A stretch of 64,000 nucleotides of DNA from Neocallimastix lanati (nom. inval.) (taxonomy: Eukaryota; Neocallimastigomycota; Neocallimastigomycetes; Neocallimastigales; Neocallimastigaceae), in the NCBI GenBank assembly GCA_016946835.1, contig JACVTC010000083.1, forward strand, positions 374,001 to 438,000, given 5' to 3'. Below, piece after piece: positions 24,380 to 37,647 of the stretch; position 1 is the first letter of the stretch, and every line of letters begins with the position of its first letter. The position numbers and the translations under genes are program-made. The notes under the pieces were generated by a model. It was not told the origin of the DNA. It saw nothing but the letters and a program-made list of their open reading frames with translations, and did not search any database.

Positions 24380-24720
24380 TGAATAAATTAATTTTTGCAA
24401 GTCTAGGCTAATATGAAAGACATTCCCTTTGCACCGTTTTATACGACAGACTTTATTTTGGTGATCTCTTGAACAATCATTGAGGGAGGAATAATTACAC
24501 CAAATCCTCTCATAGAGCAATTGCTCTCTGATCTAGCAATTATATAGTCTAGCAACAGGGATTCTTACCATGGCAAACTAATTTTATTTGTAGGGAAAAA
24601 CACCGTGAAAGGATGAATGTCACGTCACTTAATATAAGTTCAAGAAGTCGTCGTGGGGTCGATCCAGACACTTTATGTGTGTTCTAACCACCAGGATAAA
24701 AACTGGAAAGACTATACTAT
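24380..24720. other. GC-richer non-coding island
   Basis: About 340 bp of higher-complexity, much less AT-rich sequence inside AT-rich DNA. It contains a perfect 14-bp palindrome AGAGCAATTGCTCT (about 24515-24528). Frames are short on both strands and I recognise no protein, tRNA fold or rRNA. It could be a transposon remnant or a non-coding RNA. Confidence 0.4.
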
Positions 24721-24834
24721 CTATATAAATTATTAAAAGGTGGTAAGTTAATAAATAAATAAACAAATAATAAATAATAAATAAATAATAAATAATAACT
24801 AAATAATAAATAATAAATAATAAATAATGAGTAA

Positions 24835-24836
<2 letters not shown>

Positions 24837-24913
<77 letters not shown>

Positions 24914-24915
24914 AT
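24837..24915. repeat. (AAAT)n microsatellite
   Basis: About 20 tandem AAAT copies, preceded by 100 bp of degenerate AAAT/AATAAT mixture from 24750. The minus-strand reading frame over it is an artefact. Confidence 0.95.
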
Positions 24916-24959
24916 ATTATTAATTGAAACAAAAAAAATTTCATGAATTAAAATACTAT

Positions 24960-25559
24960 AATGAAAAGCAGTAATATATTTATTGTATTTACACTGTGAT
25001 ATATTTTATAATTTTATTATTTAAAACAGGCATACAATGTTTCAATGGTAACATTAAATATATAAATTCATTAATACTGATTAATAAAATACTATTGCTT
25101 TTTTTTAATGTAAAAAATACTAAACATTTTTTTAATGAAATATTATATTATTTTGATTAGAAGAAAGAAATACCAATGGTTGTTTGACTTTTCTATTATA
25201 TTTATTTATGCTATTCTATCATATATTAATATTATATTAATGATTATAAAATTTTTTTAGTTATAGTATTAATTTATTATTATCATTATTATTAATTGTT
25301 TAAATTTTTTTTTTTTTTTTTTTTTTTTGTAATTATCTGAAATGGAATGTTTATTTTTTCTTTTTTCTTTTTTAATAAAAAAAAAAAAAAATGGAAAAAT
25401 CTATAATCTATTTTAAGGCTTGAAAGTTTTGTTAAAAATATAAAAAAGTTTAATATTTAATAAAGTTAAGAAGATTTATTTTAAAGGTTTAAATTTATTA
25501 TTTTTATTTATTTATTTATATTTTATTATATATAATCTAGTATTTTCTTATTATTCTTT
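24960..25559. other. AT-rich intergenic DNA, no gene seen
   Basis: Poly-T at about 25305-25328 and poly-A at 25378-25391. No coding signal or recognised repeat. Confidence 0.5.
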
Positions 25560-25828
25560 GAGTTTTATAATAATTTTAATTTGTAATGGAAATTGATCAT
25601 TAAATTTAAATAATAATATTATAATCTTTTTAAAATATATATATTAATATAAGATAGAAATATATTGTTACATCATTTAAATCTTTATTAATATAAGCCA
25701 CAATATTTACTCTTATACTAATATTGATTATATTTATAATTTATAAAACTTAACATTTAATATATTTAAATTATTTATTTATATATTATTATTTAATAAT
25801 ATTATAATATTAAACTTTATATTAAACA
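25560..25828 (-). repeat. Candidate 3' LTR of the copia relic
   Basis: On the minus strand the pol stop codon (25864-25862) is followed 33 bases on by a purine run AAGAGGAA, then TGTTTAATATAAAGTTT. That is the usual order pol end, polypurine tract, TG-starting LTR. The LTR contains TATTGTGGCTTATATTAATA, similar to copies C and D. The far end is not defined and I could not identify a matching 5' LTR with confidence. Confidence 0.4.
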
Positions 25829-25861
25829 TTCCTCTTAATATTTAATAATTTTAAATTTTCA

Positions 25862-26899
25862 TTAATAAAAATTTCTAAATTTTGTCATTAAAGAGCCATT
25901 TAAATTTTTTGTAAAATCATCAACTAAATTACTTTCGGATTTGATATATTTGAGTTTTATTGCTTTATTTTCAACATATTCTCTTATTTTATTATACCTG
26001 AGATCTCTATGTCTTGATTTTAGGTTTAAAGTTAGTATTCATTAGCTTATTCCATTAAGCAATAGTATTAATTTCGGTAATAAATATACAATGTTGTGAT
26101 TTTGAAAATCAACTAGTAGGTTCGTTTCTTATAAAAATAACATATCTGGATGTTGATTTCCTGGTATTTTTATAACAAGCAAAATCTGCATCTACATATA
26201 TTTTTTAATTTATTATTATTATTTGTAAATTTTATTCCGTAGTCAGAATTACCATTTTAAATAATTAAATATTTTTAATATATAGCTCAAATCTTCATAG
26301 CTAGGTTTTTCATTTTTATTAGCAGCCTTGCTATATATATAATATATCAGACCTTGTATTTATTGCAAGATATAACAGACCGCCTATATCTTGTTTGTAA
26401 AATGTGAAGTATATTTTTTTTATTTATATGAGAAATATGCATGATAATAGATATTTTATTTTCATCAAGTAATAATAATTTATTTAATTCATTTTTTATA
26501 TATTCTATTATTTGTTGAGTAGAAAATGAATTAGTTTCCTCAATGGTTTTGAATAAATTATACATATATTATATACAAAATTTAATTACTTCTTAATTGC
26601 ATCTGAGATACTATTGCTAATTATTATTTTTGTATCATTATCTTTGAGAATCATTTCTTGTGATACCTTCTTGTAATAAATGTTAATCATCAACAAAATT
26701 AAAGAGATATATAATCCCTTATATAATTTTCATTAATTGATAATTTGAGTTTTATTATTTTCTGAATCAGTACTAATGTATAAATATAATTTATATTTAG
26801 CTATCAGTAAAAATAATTTTGTTCTCCATACTAAATAATTTTCATTATTTTAAATTGTTTTTTGTATTTATATTTTCAGTATTTTCTTTAGACATAGTA
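25862..26899 (-). pseudogene. Deleted Ty1/copia retrotransposon relic (gag start joined to late pol)
   Basis: From 26899 downward the minus strand first shows a gag-like start (MSKEN, then ENYLVWRTKLFLLIAKYK in a shifted frame, about 26860-26770). From about 26565 come pieces of the end of copia reverse transcriptase (IKNELNKLLLLDE; DIGGLLYLAINTRSDILY; KNEKPSYEDLSYILKIFNYLKW). Next is RNase H (YVDADFACYKNTRKSTSRYV..; copia elements have YSDADWAGC..TRRSTSGY) and the pol tail (RHRDLRYNKIREYVE..LKYIKSESNLVDDFTK). Protease, integrase and most of RT are missing, so the copy is internally deleted. Multiple frameshifts and stops show decay. It cannot be active. Confidence 0.75.
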
Positions 26900-27234
26900 A
26901 TATTATTTATTAAACTTTGAATAATATTTTTTCTAAATATCAATTTTTAAATGATAATTATTAATTTTTAAAAATTTAAAATTTAAAAAAACACTTATTG
27001 TTTATTAAGTTTTAAAATAAAAAAGTATTACTGAGACTCTTAATATGCAATGAAATTGATAAATTTCAGTTTTATTCTTTATTAATTCCTTTATTTAATA
27101 TTATTATATATATTTTAATTAAAATACATGTATTGATGTAAGATATAGTATAGTGTTTACATTTTTAAATTTCTTTTCTGTTATACGCCACATTAAATGA
27201 TTTTTTTTTAATCTTATTATGATAACATTAATTA

Positions 27235-27335
27235 TTAAATAGTAAAATATAAATAAATAATTTAAATATATTTAATAAAAGTTTTATATAATTATATAAT
27301 TATAATTATATAAAACTTTATATTTTACTATTTAA
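27235..27335. repeat. Nested inverted repeat (large imperfect hairpin)
   Basis: Outer arms 27235-27253 and 27317-27335 are perfect 19-bp reverse complements (TTAAATAGTAAAATATAAA). Inner arms 27278-27296 and 27301-27319 are perfect 19-bp reverse complements (AAAGTTTTATATAATTATA) around a 4-base loop. There is a 24-base bulge on the left side only. Confidence 0.9.
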
Positions 27336-29192
27336 TAATATTAAAATTTGTTTTTAACAAAATAATTTTATTTATTATTATTTTTTTAAAAATATTTTTT
27401 TTAATTTGTTCATATAATAAATGAATGTATAAGAATATATTTATTTTAAGTTATGTTAATACTAATTAATTATTATAAAATTTTTTTTAGAGTTACACAA
27501 AATAAAATCATAAAAATAAAATATCAATAATAAATAATATTAAATAAATAATAAATAAATAATAAATAAATAATAAATAAATAATAAATAATAAATAAAT
27601 AATAAATAAATAATAAATAAATAAATGATAAATAAATACTAATAAATAATAATAATAATAATAATAATAATATGTAATAGTATAATGAATAATAAATTAT
27701 ATAAAACATGAAATAGATAAATTTAAGGAAATATTGGAATTATGAATTAATATTTAATATATTTCATTTCAATTTTAAAACATTTAATAGTTATTTTCTA
27801 CTTTTGGTTATATTGATAATTTGTTATAATTATAAATAATATTAAGTCTTTAAAAAAAAAAAAAATGATAAAGAATTATGAAATTATTCATAATTATAAT
27901 TATATTAAATAATTCTTGCAATTTATTAATTTTTCATTGATAAATAATAAAATATATTTGACGAAATCCATCCTTTTAATTTATTATTAAAAAAAATAAA
28001 TAATAAAGTTATTACATTTAAATATCATTTATATTAAAAAAAAAAATTATTTTTTTATAAAATTTACTGTATATATAAAAGTTATAACCATCAAAAAAAA
28101 GACTATAAGTATTTTCAATAATTGGCATATAAAAATTTATAAAATATGAGATATTTCAAATTTAAAATATATTAGAAAAATTTTTATATTGATGTTAATT
28201 TAGTTAATATATAAATATTATATATTGTTTTATATTAATATATACAGCTAATATATAATCTCAATTTATAAATATTAGTATATATTATTTAATATATTCT
28301 TTAAAAAAAATATTTATATTTAAGAACATACCTTAATAGAAGTTTTTTATATATTATTTATAGTAATTAAGTAAATATAATATATAATATAATATATTAA
28401 TTTGAATTAAATTAATAAAATAAAATATATTATTAATATATGTAAAACAATATTGTGTTTTTTTAAGGATCATAAAAAATTTTTATCTTTTGATACTTTA
28501 TATTTTTAATTAATTGTAAAATATATATTAATAAATATCATTATTATATTACAAGTATATTATTATAATATATTCATATAAATATTAATATTTATTTTAT
28601 TTTTATTTTTATTTTTATTTTTTTTTTTGAATCCATATTTTATAATTTTTATTATAGGTTATATTAAAACCCAATAATTTTTATTTGTATTTTAAAAATT
28701 TTATAAATATAAACAAATTTAATTTTTTTTTATAAATTTTTGTATTTTTATATTTTTATTTAGTAAATAGATAAATAATAAAATTAATAATAAAAAAAAT
28801 ATTGTAAAAATATAAATATATAAAAATATTAAATGAAAGATCGTATAATTTTATAAATAATTTTTCATAACTAAATTTTAAATCATATAATAAACAAACA
28901 TATAATAAACAAAAATAATATATATACATATTTTATTAAAATAATATTTTTATATATATAAAAAAAATAAAATTTTCATATTTAATACAAAATTTTATTA
29001 AAATAAAACTTATATTAAAAATTTACAAAGGTATATTTATTATATAGTTATTATAAATAATTGAAAAATGTACCTGATTAGAAATAAATAAAATATAATA
29101 TGAATTGTCTAATAAAATTTTATCAATAAAAATATATTTATTAATAAATATTTATTTATTTATATTAATATTTAAATATATTAATTTTTAGA
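27336..29192. other. AT-rich intergenic DNA, no gene seen
   Basis: Contains an AAT/AAAT-rich microsatellite at 27530-27670 and otherwise very AT-rich spacer leading to the RRM gene. The minus-strand frame at 27524-27709 is translated microsatellite. Confidence 0.55.
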
Positions 29193-32100
29193 ATGAATTT
29201 CGAAGCAACATTAACAGATTCTAATCCCTCTAATTCCTCTCCTCCAGATTTTATATCTAATAATAATCAATCAATTCCAAATTCGAACGATAAAGTTAAA
29301 AATATTGTAAATTTAAATCCAAATAGCAATAATGGGTCAGTTATAGATTCATCATTAGGATTACAATCAAAGTCGAATCCACAAGACGATTTATTATTTA
29401 GAGCTCGTTCTATTTCACATTCTAATCACAGACCACATCCACAAGCCCTTCGTGAACTCTCTGCAATTGTGAATGAAATGGATTTAAATAATGGTATAAA
29501 TAGAACATTGGGATTAGGAAACAATACTCTTGGATTAAAAAATGAAGAATATAATTTATTTAATAACCGAAGCTTTTCGGGTCCAAATTTATCAATTAGT
29601 TCTAATAATAGTTGGGGTACTTTAAAATGGAATAATTTTAATAATAATAATAGTAATAATCAGGGTCCAGTCTCAGGTTCATTTGGCATTATTAATAAAA
29701 ATATCAATAACAATACCAATAATAACACAAATATTTTAGTTAATAATTCAAATACAGGAATAAACACAGATAATAGCTCTTCTAATAATTCTAATAACAA
29801 TTCTATTCCTGATGATAATGAAAATAATAATGAGCAGAAAAATATTACACCATCAACAAATTCAACAACACTTACTACAGCATCATTATCAACAACAGTT
29901 GATCCATCAAAAATTACTTCAACTTCATCTATATTAAATGCTACTACCACAACAATGCCTACACAAGAAATCAGCCTTTCTGAATTAGATAAAAATGTTA
30001 CATCCACTTCAACTACCTCAACTTCTAGCCTTCATGTTCCATTATTTAAATCTAATTCTAAATCATTTAGTCCATTGATTAATGATAATACTAATCAAGA
30101 TGAATCGAATGGTTTAATACATTCAGATTCAGATATAACTTTAATCAATAATCATGTTGTTAGCCGTTCTGGTAGTATAAATATTAATAATGCTATTAAT
30201 GGTAATTTAACTTCTCCAAGTGGAATTAATATAAATACACAAACACCATTAATTAATCAGTTTTCAAAGTTATCAATGGATGTTTCAAATATGACGAAAA
30301 GTAGTCCTTCATCTAACATTTACAATAATCTTTTCTTTAACAATGAATCAGAACAAAATAATATGTTTAATGGATCACCTATTAATAATCAAGGTACTTC
30401 TCAAATTATAAGACATAATTCATTACCTGTATCTAGTAATCCATCATTGTTAATTAGTTCTGAAAGAGAAAATGAACTTTCGCATTTAAAAAATGATATT
30501 GATTTATTAATTCGTTCATCTCAATTAAAATTTGATGATTTAATTAAATATAAAGGTAACTGATAGAAATAATGCAAATAATATAATATTTATAATAGAA
30601 TTTTAGTAATAATGATAAAATTATTAGATTAATACACATGATATAGATATAATTTATTAATATCAATACCAACTTTATTTTGAATAAAATAATTTATAAT
30701 TTATTGATTTTTATATAAATATTATAAATAGATAAATTAAGTAGTCCTAACATATCAGATGAAGTATTAAATCATATTAAAAAAGAATTACTTATTCAAG
30801 GTTGGTATCAACATGCATATTATAGTATAAGAAAAATAAAGGATAGACTTCAAGAAATATTTAAATTAAGCCCTAGTGTTTGGATGGTAGATATTGATAT
30901 CTTTATCGCAGGTGATATAGACATTACCTTATATTACTTTAAACTTCATATTCATACTTGTTATGATTTAAAAAGTTGTATAGTTTCCGAATGGCGTAGT
31001 AATCACTATACTGAAATTACTAATTGGTGGGCTAGTGCCAGTCTTTTATTTAATCAAATATTATTATTATTTAAATTAAGTGAAAATACTATTATTAAAC
31101 CACTTACGACTACTAAGATTTATGTAGATGAAAAACCATCTATTCATGATAATGAAATAAGAAGTTCCAAATCAGTTGATGAAAATATTTTCTCAAAAAA
31201 AATGCAAACTATTGGAAGAAAGGGAAGTTTATTAAGTCATGGCTTAAATCCACATTCATCAAATCTGTCTAATTTGAATTCTAGTAGTAATATTACTAGT
31301 CCATTAGCTACATCATCAACTGTTGTTGATACAGAGGATGTAGAAAATCTTAATGAAGAATTAATTTTAGGTGAAAGTGTTTTATCAACAAATTTAACTT
31401 CATCTAATAACTCAAACGTTATTTCTTCAAGTGTTCCAACTACTATTCCAACCTTACCTGTTATTTCAGCCAATAGTAATATTAAATTTCCATATCCAGG
31501 TACTAATATATATATACGTGGTTTACCAATTACAACCACTGATGAAAGTTTATATAATTTGTGTATAAGGTAAAGAACAAAGAAAATTTATTAAATATAA
31601 TTAAAAATTTTTTGTTTATTTTAATATAAAAAAATTAACTAATTTATTATTATTATTATAATATTGTATATATATATTATATCATAAATAATTATAAATT
31701 AAAAATTGTTATGAATTAATATAATCATTTTCTTTGTGAAATCTATAAAAATAAAATAACAATAACAAAAAAATATCAATAAAAATAACAATATACATAT
31801 TAAATATAAATAATAAATAAAAATAAAAATAAAATTAGATGGGGTAAAATTATATCATCAAAAGCTATTGTAGATATGAGAACTAATGAATGTAAAGGAT
31901 TTGGTTTCGTAATGTATGAAACTGAAGATCAAGCACACACAGCTTTAAGTGAATTAAATAATTTAGGATATCATGTTTCATTTGCTAAATCATTAACTCA
32001 TGCTTCTCAAGAATCTTATAGTAGCAAATTAAAGAACTTAGAAGATTTAACTTCAATGAATATTTATATTTCTAATTTACCATTAGATTATGATAATGAA

Positions 32101-32478
32101 AAATTACTTGAATTATTTGGTAACTTTAAGGTACTTTCTCACAGAATATTAAAGAATCCAGATGGAACAAGTCGTGGAGTTGGCTTTGCTCGTTTTGGTT
32201 CAAGAGAAATTGCTCAACATGTTATAGATTTATTTAATAATAAAACTTTAAAGGGTGCTAAGTATCCATTACAAGTAAGATTCGCTGATAGTATTGCTCA
32301 AAAGAAATTAAAGAATCAAGTAGCAACAAGTCGTAAAAGAAAAGATTCAATTAGAGAACAACACTCACCATCATTTAGCAATAATTATAAAAAATTAGAT
32401 GATTTTGATGTAACATCAACTACAAAGAGTGAATCTGAATTTGAACTTGATAAAACACAAAATTCTCAAAAAGTTTAG
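29193..32478 (+). CDS. RBMS/MSSP-like tandem-RRM RNA-binding protein
   Basis: Three exons: 29193-30555, 30732-31569 and 31839-32478, giving 946 residues with phase kept. Residues 1 to about 420 are disordered and rich in Asn/Ser/Thr. A folded-looking, mostly helical segment follows (about 425-590; LKNDIDLLIRSSQLKFDDLI, IKKELLIQGWYQHAYYSIRKI, WRSNHYTEITNWWASASLLF) that I cannot assign. Two C-terminal RRMs come next. RRM1 is about 710-795 (TNIYIRGLP, then KIISSKAIVD, CKGFGFVMYE), split by intron 2. RRM2 is about 806-885 (MNIYISNLPLDYD, SRGVGFARF). The RRM1 pattern with KAIVD..TNECKGFGFVM and the short inter-RRM linker are typical of the RBMS family, which binds AU-rich single-stranded RNA/DNA. 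The family call is good; a one-to-one orthologue is not claimed. Confidence 0.85.
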
Positions 32479-33680
32479 ATAATTAAATATATTAAATATA
32501 TATGATTAAAAAAGATTAAATAGTAAGAATTTTATCCAAATAAGATAAATCTTTTAATATATATATAAAAACAATAAAACCAATGAAAACAATAAATTAA
32601 AAAGATATTGAAAAAAGTTAATGATAAAATATAATATAAATCAAAAGATAAAAAGTAATTTTTATTTAAAAAAAAAAAAAAAAAAAAGTAAATATATATT
32701 CTCTTGTTTAATTGAATTAGTTTCGTAATTGCTATTTTTTCTTAATATATATATATTTACATATATATATACATTTAAAAAAAAAAAATTATAATTAACT
32801 CAGTAAGAAATAATAGACGAAATTCATTCTTTCTATGAATATATATTTAAATAAAATTGAAATTTAATATATATGATGGCATTGTCATAGCTATAATTTA
32901 ATTTTATTAATGTTAATCATAATTTAATGCATATACTTTAATCATACTCTAATATTAGATTTTACATTATAATTTTGATGTAAATCGAAATATATTTAAT
33001 AAATAATTCATAATTTAAATAACAAAAAAACAAAAGTTCAAGGATAAAAATTAAAATTTAATGAATTAAAAAAAAGAATTTATCATTAATTCAATATTAT
33101 AAATGATTAAATGTTACAATATATGTTTATTAATTACCAATTCTCATACAATATAAATAACATAAAATAATTTTATAAATAACAAATTAAGAATCTTCAG
33201 TTAATAATTAGTTATTTAATTTAATGAGTATTAATAGAACAAAGAAGTATATTATTTTCAATTTTAAATATAATTATATAAATATATATAAAACTTTCAA
33301 GAACAATATAAAAATGTTTGAAGGGATAAAATTTAATAATATTAGATCAATATTAATTTATTCCATTAAAAGAGAATAAAAATTTAATATATATATATAT
33401 TTGTAATATAAGAAGTAATATATATATTATGATAAAATATAGAAAGTTATTTCATATATTACAATTATCAATATATGAGCATTTATGGTATATATATATT
33501 GTTTAGGTTTTATATTTTATTTTTTCAAAAATTAATATAAGCAAAAAACAAAACAAAACAAAATAAAACAAAACAAAAACAAAAATAAAAACAAAATAAG
33601 AATAACAAAAATCACCACTATTAACAATACATATAATAATAAAAGAAAAATATAAGGTTTAAATAAAAGGAAAATATTAT

Positions 33681-33718
<38 letters not shown>

Positions 33719-35332
33719 ATTAGGTATAATTTAAAATAAAATTGCTCTATTTCTTTTTTCTTTTTATTTTAAAAGTAATTATATATATTTCTTTTTCATA
33801 AATATAATAAATTATTGGTAAATTATTAATAATTCAAAATGAATAAAAAAACATATAATTTAAAACTTTTTTTCAAATAAAGAGTTTATAATATATATAA
33901 ATACTTTACTAAATAATAAAATAATAAGATAATAGAATAATAGAATAATAGAATATAATAGAAATTTTAAAAAATCAAAAAAAGTAAAAATAAAAATATT
34001 TTTAAAATATAAACAAATAATAATAAAATAAAAATAAAAAATAATATAAATAAAAAATAAAATAAAAATAAAAATAAAAATATTTATTAAATATAATAAA
34101 CTAAAACAATAATTAAAAAAATATATATACATATAAATAAAATAGTATATTATATAAATATTTAAAGATACATAAAATATAACCATTCATAAAGCAATAA
34201 TAAATAGTAAAAAATAATAAAGTATAAAAAATTACAAAGAATAAAAAATAAATATTAAAATAATATTAATAAATAAAAATATAAAAATATAATACAATAG
34301 AAATAAATAAATAAGAGAAAAATATAAAAATTTTTATTTTTATGTTAATAATTACTATATCTCTTATTGTTTTATTACATTAATTATTACTAATATTATT
34401 TCATATTTATTTTTTAAAAAAAAAATAAAATAAAATAAAATAAAAAAAAAGTACTAATTCTATATGAAAAAAAAATATTTGTATTTTTTAAATAAAATTA
34501 ATCTTTTAAATATAAAATTTCATTTTAAATATATTAAATTCAAGGTGTTTATTTTATATTATTATTTAGAAATGGTTGTACAAAATTATTTATTATTAAA
34601 ATATTACAGAATAAAAAAAATATATTCTTTTATCTCTTTTGTACAACAGAAGTATCTGAAATATTTATTTTTTTTTTTTTTTTGTATTAATATTAAATCA
34701 TATGATAGGCTAAGTTCGATGGCAAAAATTTAAAAATCATTAAAATCATATCATTTTAATTATTAAATAAATAAATAAAGAAAAAAGAAATAAATAAAAC
34801 ATATAAAATAAATGATAAATAGTTTAAAAAAAAAAAAAAAAAAAAAAAAAGGTTTAAAAGTTTAATAAATTGCTATTATATTTTATTAAACTATTTATTT
34901 ATCATTTATTATTAAGGATATAAATATAATTTTTATAATATTGAGTTTAATTTTTTATTTTTTATATATTCTATTAATTTTATTTGCTTATTATTATTTT
35001 ACTTTTTATATTTTATATTTTATTAATTATTATTATTGCTTCTTTTTGTTTTAAGTTTCATATTTCATTTTTCTTAAAATTTTAAAAAAAAAAAAAATAA
35101 AAATGATAATTTTCATTTCAATATATATTGAAATTCTTTATATTAAATTTTATATTTATTAGGTTATTATATATTAATAATTATTATTTATTGTAAATCG
35201 TTTATAATTATTCACAAATTCTATAATTTTATTTACTTCATTTTTAATCTTTTATATATATATTTATTTTATTATTTATTTTTTATTTTTTATTTTTTTT
35301 TGCTATTTTTTTTTATGGATTTATTAAATTAT
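32479..35332. other. AT-rich intergenic DNA, no gene seen
   Basis: Poly-A tracts (32669-32687, 33685-33716, 34824-34850), an (AAAAC)n-like stretch at 33541-33600 and (AAAAT)n at 34020-34090. An inverted repeat lies at about 34810-34907, where AAATGATAAATAGTTTAA pairs with TTAAACTATTTATTTATCATTT across a poly-A tract. Open frames here are Phe/Ile/Tyr-rich and not credible. Confidence 0.55.
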
Positions 35333-35853
35333 TTATGAACGGCCACGATAACCTCTACGATTGAGTTGGTCTTCGGGTATACGTCTGAAGGTCATTGGAT
35401 ATCTAGCCATAGTACGAGTACCACGTTCTAAAACCCATTCACCAATTCCCAAATAAGTTTCTAATACAGTTCTTATTGGACCATTATCAATTCTGTCGGT
35501 GGCATATTCTTATTTTATTGTCATTATATTTTATTAATTTGGTTATAGTTTATTGTATATATTAATATTATATAAATAAGAATTATATATATATATATAT
35601 TTTTTTTATCAAAGTTATTTTTATTTTATCATATATAATACAGTGTTTGTAATTATATATTTATTCATATATATATGTAATTTAATTTATTTATTGTTTT
35701 ATTTAGTAAATAGTAACTAATTAATTTATATATACTTATAAATTATTATATTGCTAAATATTTACCAAATCTACCAACACGACGCATTCCAGCTAAAGCA
35801 GTAGATAATAATACTGCATCAACAGCAGTACGAAAACCGAGAGCTCTTGGCAT
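35333..35853 (-). CDS. DUF1748 family small protein
   Basis: Two exons, 35853-35766 and 35508-35333, with a 257-bp intron (GTAAAT...AAG), encode 87 residues: MPRALGFRTAVDAVLLSTAL and onward. The N-terminus with a small hydrophobic helix (DAVLLSTALAGMRR) followed by G, and the later ETYLGIGEWVLERG motif, match the DUF1748 family of short fungal proteins. A yeast member of this family is reported as mitochondrial, from memory. The C-terminus is Arg-rich. Each exon is too short to be found by simple open-frame search, but codon use is GC-richer than the flanks and the phase is exact across the junction. Function unknown; a mitochondrial membrane location is inference. It is divergently oriented to RRP4, with about 765 bp between the two start codons. 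Confidence 0.8.
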
Positions 35854-36272
35854 CTTTATCTTTATATATATTCTTTATTTAATTTATTTATAAATATTGT
35901 ATAGTTAGTAGGATTTCCTTTATAATATTAATTAAATAAATGAATAGTATATAATCTAATGAATATAAAATTATTTTAAATAATTTTTATTGTGGTTATA
36001 TTGATAACAATAAGATTTTCAAAATTATTTTTTATTCATATATTTTTTAATTGAAATTCTGAATACTGTATTATATATAAAAAGTCTTTTACTAGAAATC
36101 TGATTTATTAATTTTTAAAATATAATTTTAACTTTATTTTTGTTTTATTATTTAAATCATTTCAAAATTTATTAGAATACATTATATCTTACAATTAATT
36201 TTATTAAATTATTACCTAAAATTTTTTTATTATTAATGTAAATAATAAATAATTTATATATTTTATTTATCG

Positions 36273-36313
<41 letters not shown>

Positions 36314-36443
36314 ATAATAATAAAAAAATATATATATATATATTTATATAAATTTTTTTTTTGAGAATTATAGCAAATCAAAAAATTCAAATTGACTAAA
36401 TATATTAATAAATTAGAATATAATAATATATTATATGTATAAT

Positions 36444-36483
<40 letters not shown>

Positions 36484-36617
36484 CATTATCATTATTATTA
36501 TTATTTTGAAATTTTGAAATTTTGAAATTTTAAAATTAACAAATTTCTATATAATTAAAAATACATATTTTCCCTTTTTAATAAAATTAATTTAATATAA
36601 TATTAATAAAAAAGAAA
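35854..36617. other. Divergent intergenic region with long poly-A and poly-T tracts
   Basis: Lies between the start codons of the DUF1748 gene (-) and RRP4 (+), so both promoters are likely here. It holds poly-A of about 38 bases (36272-36310) and poly-T of about 33 bases (36449-36481), with (TA)n at 36330-36345. No defined promoter element can be claimed. Confidence 0.5.
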
Positions 36618-37052
36618 ATGGAAATTATATTTAATACACCTTCAGCTCCAAAAGAAACTGAAACTGAAGAAAATAAACAAAATTTTCATATAGTAACACC
36701 TGGTGAACAAATAACTTCAGATCCTGCTTTTATGAGGTTAATATATAAATTACACAATAATTACATAATAATTATATGTTATGTAAATATAATCTTTATT
36801 AAATTAATAATATCAATAATAAATAATATTTTTGTATGATACTTTTTGAAAAAAATAATATAAAGAGTATATTAATATACAATAATAGTATGTACTTTTT
36901 ATACACATATATTTAGTAATTATAGATAAAATAAAAGTATTAACATTTTTATTTTAAAATAAATAAAGAATAAGGGATAGATTAATTTTTTTTCCTAAAT
37001 TATTAAATTATTGAATATTTTCTATACTTATTTTAATTCATTTATTTTTATT

Positions 37053-37144
<92 letters not shown>

Positions 37145-37599
37145 CTTTTTAATTAAATATTTATTATATATTTTACTAATTTAAATCATATAATTTAAGT
37201 AATATATTAAAAATATTTAATTATTTAAATGTATGATTTAATAATTAATAAAAAATTTAATTTTTTAGCATATAATTTGAAACATTAATTCATTATTATT
37301 ATTATTATACTTACCTAAATATATTATTTTAATTTTTCTATTAAAATGATGAATTAATTTTATATCATGTAATAATAAATGTGTATAATACAGAGGACAT
37401 GGTACATACGCCCAAGAAGATGTCGTTATGGCATCTGTTGCAGGTGTTGTTGAGCGTGTTAATAAATTAATTTCAGTAAAACCTCTTAGAACAAGATACA
37501 CAGCTGAAATTGGTGATGTTGTTGTTGGAAGAATTACTGAAGTAAAATTTAATAATTTTATAATTATATTTATGTTTTTAATATATTTTTAAACTATTA

Positions 37600-37647
<48 letters not shown>

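Noticed and set aside
24640-24690. Possible tRNA/SINE promoter box (GGGTCGATCC)
   Set aside because: The flanking bases do not form a T-stem and no A box is found at the expected distance.
29660-30007. 115-codon minus-strand frame
   Set aside because: Antisense of the Asn/Thr/Ser-rich region of the RBMS-like gene.
34464-34733. 89-codon plus-strand frame
   Set aside because: Rich in Lys/Phe/Tyr/Ile as expected of random AT-rich DNA, and includes a poly-T tract. No homology recognised.
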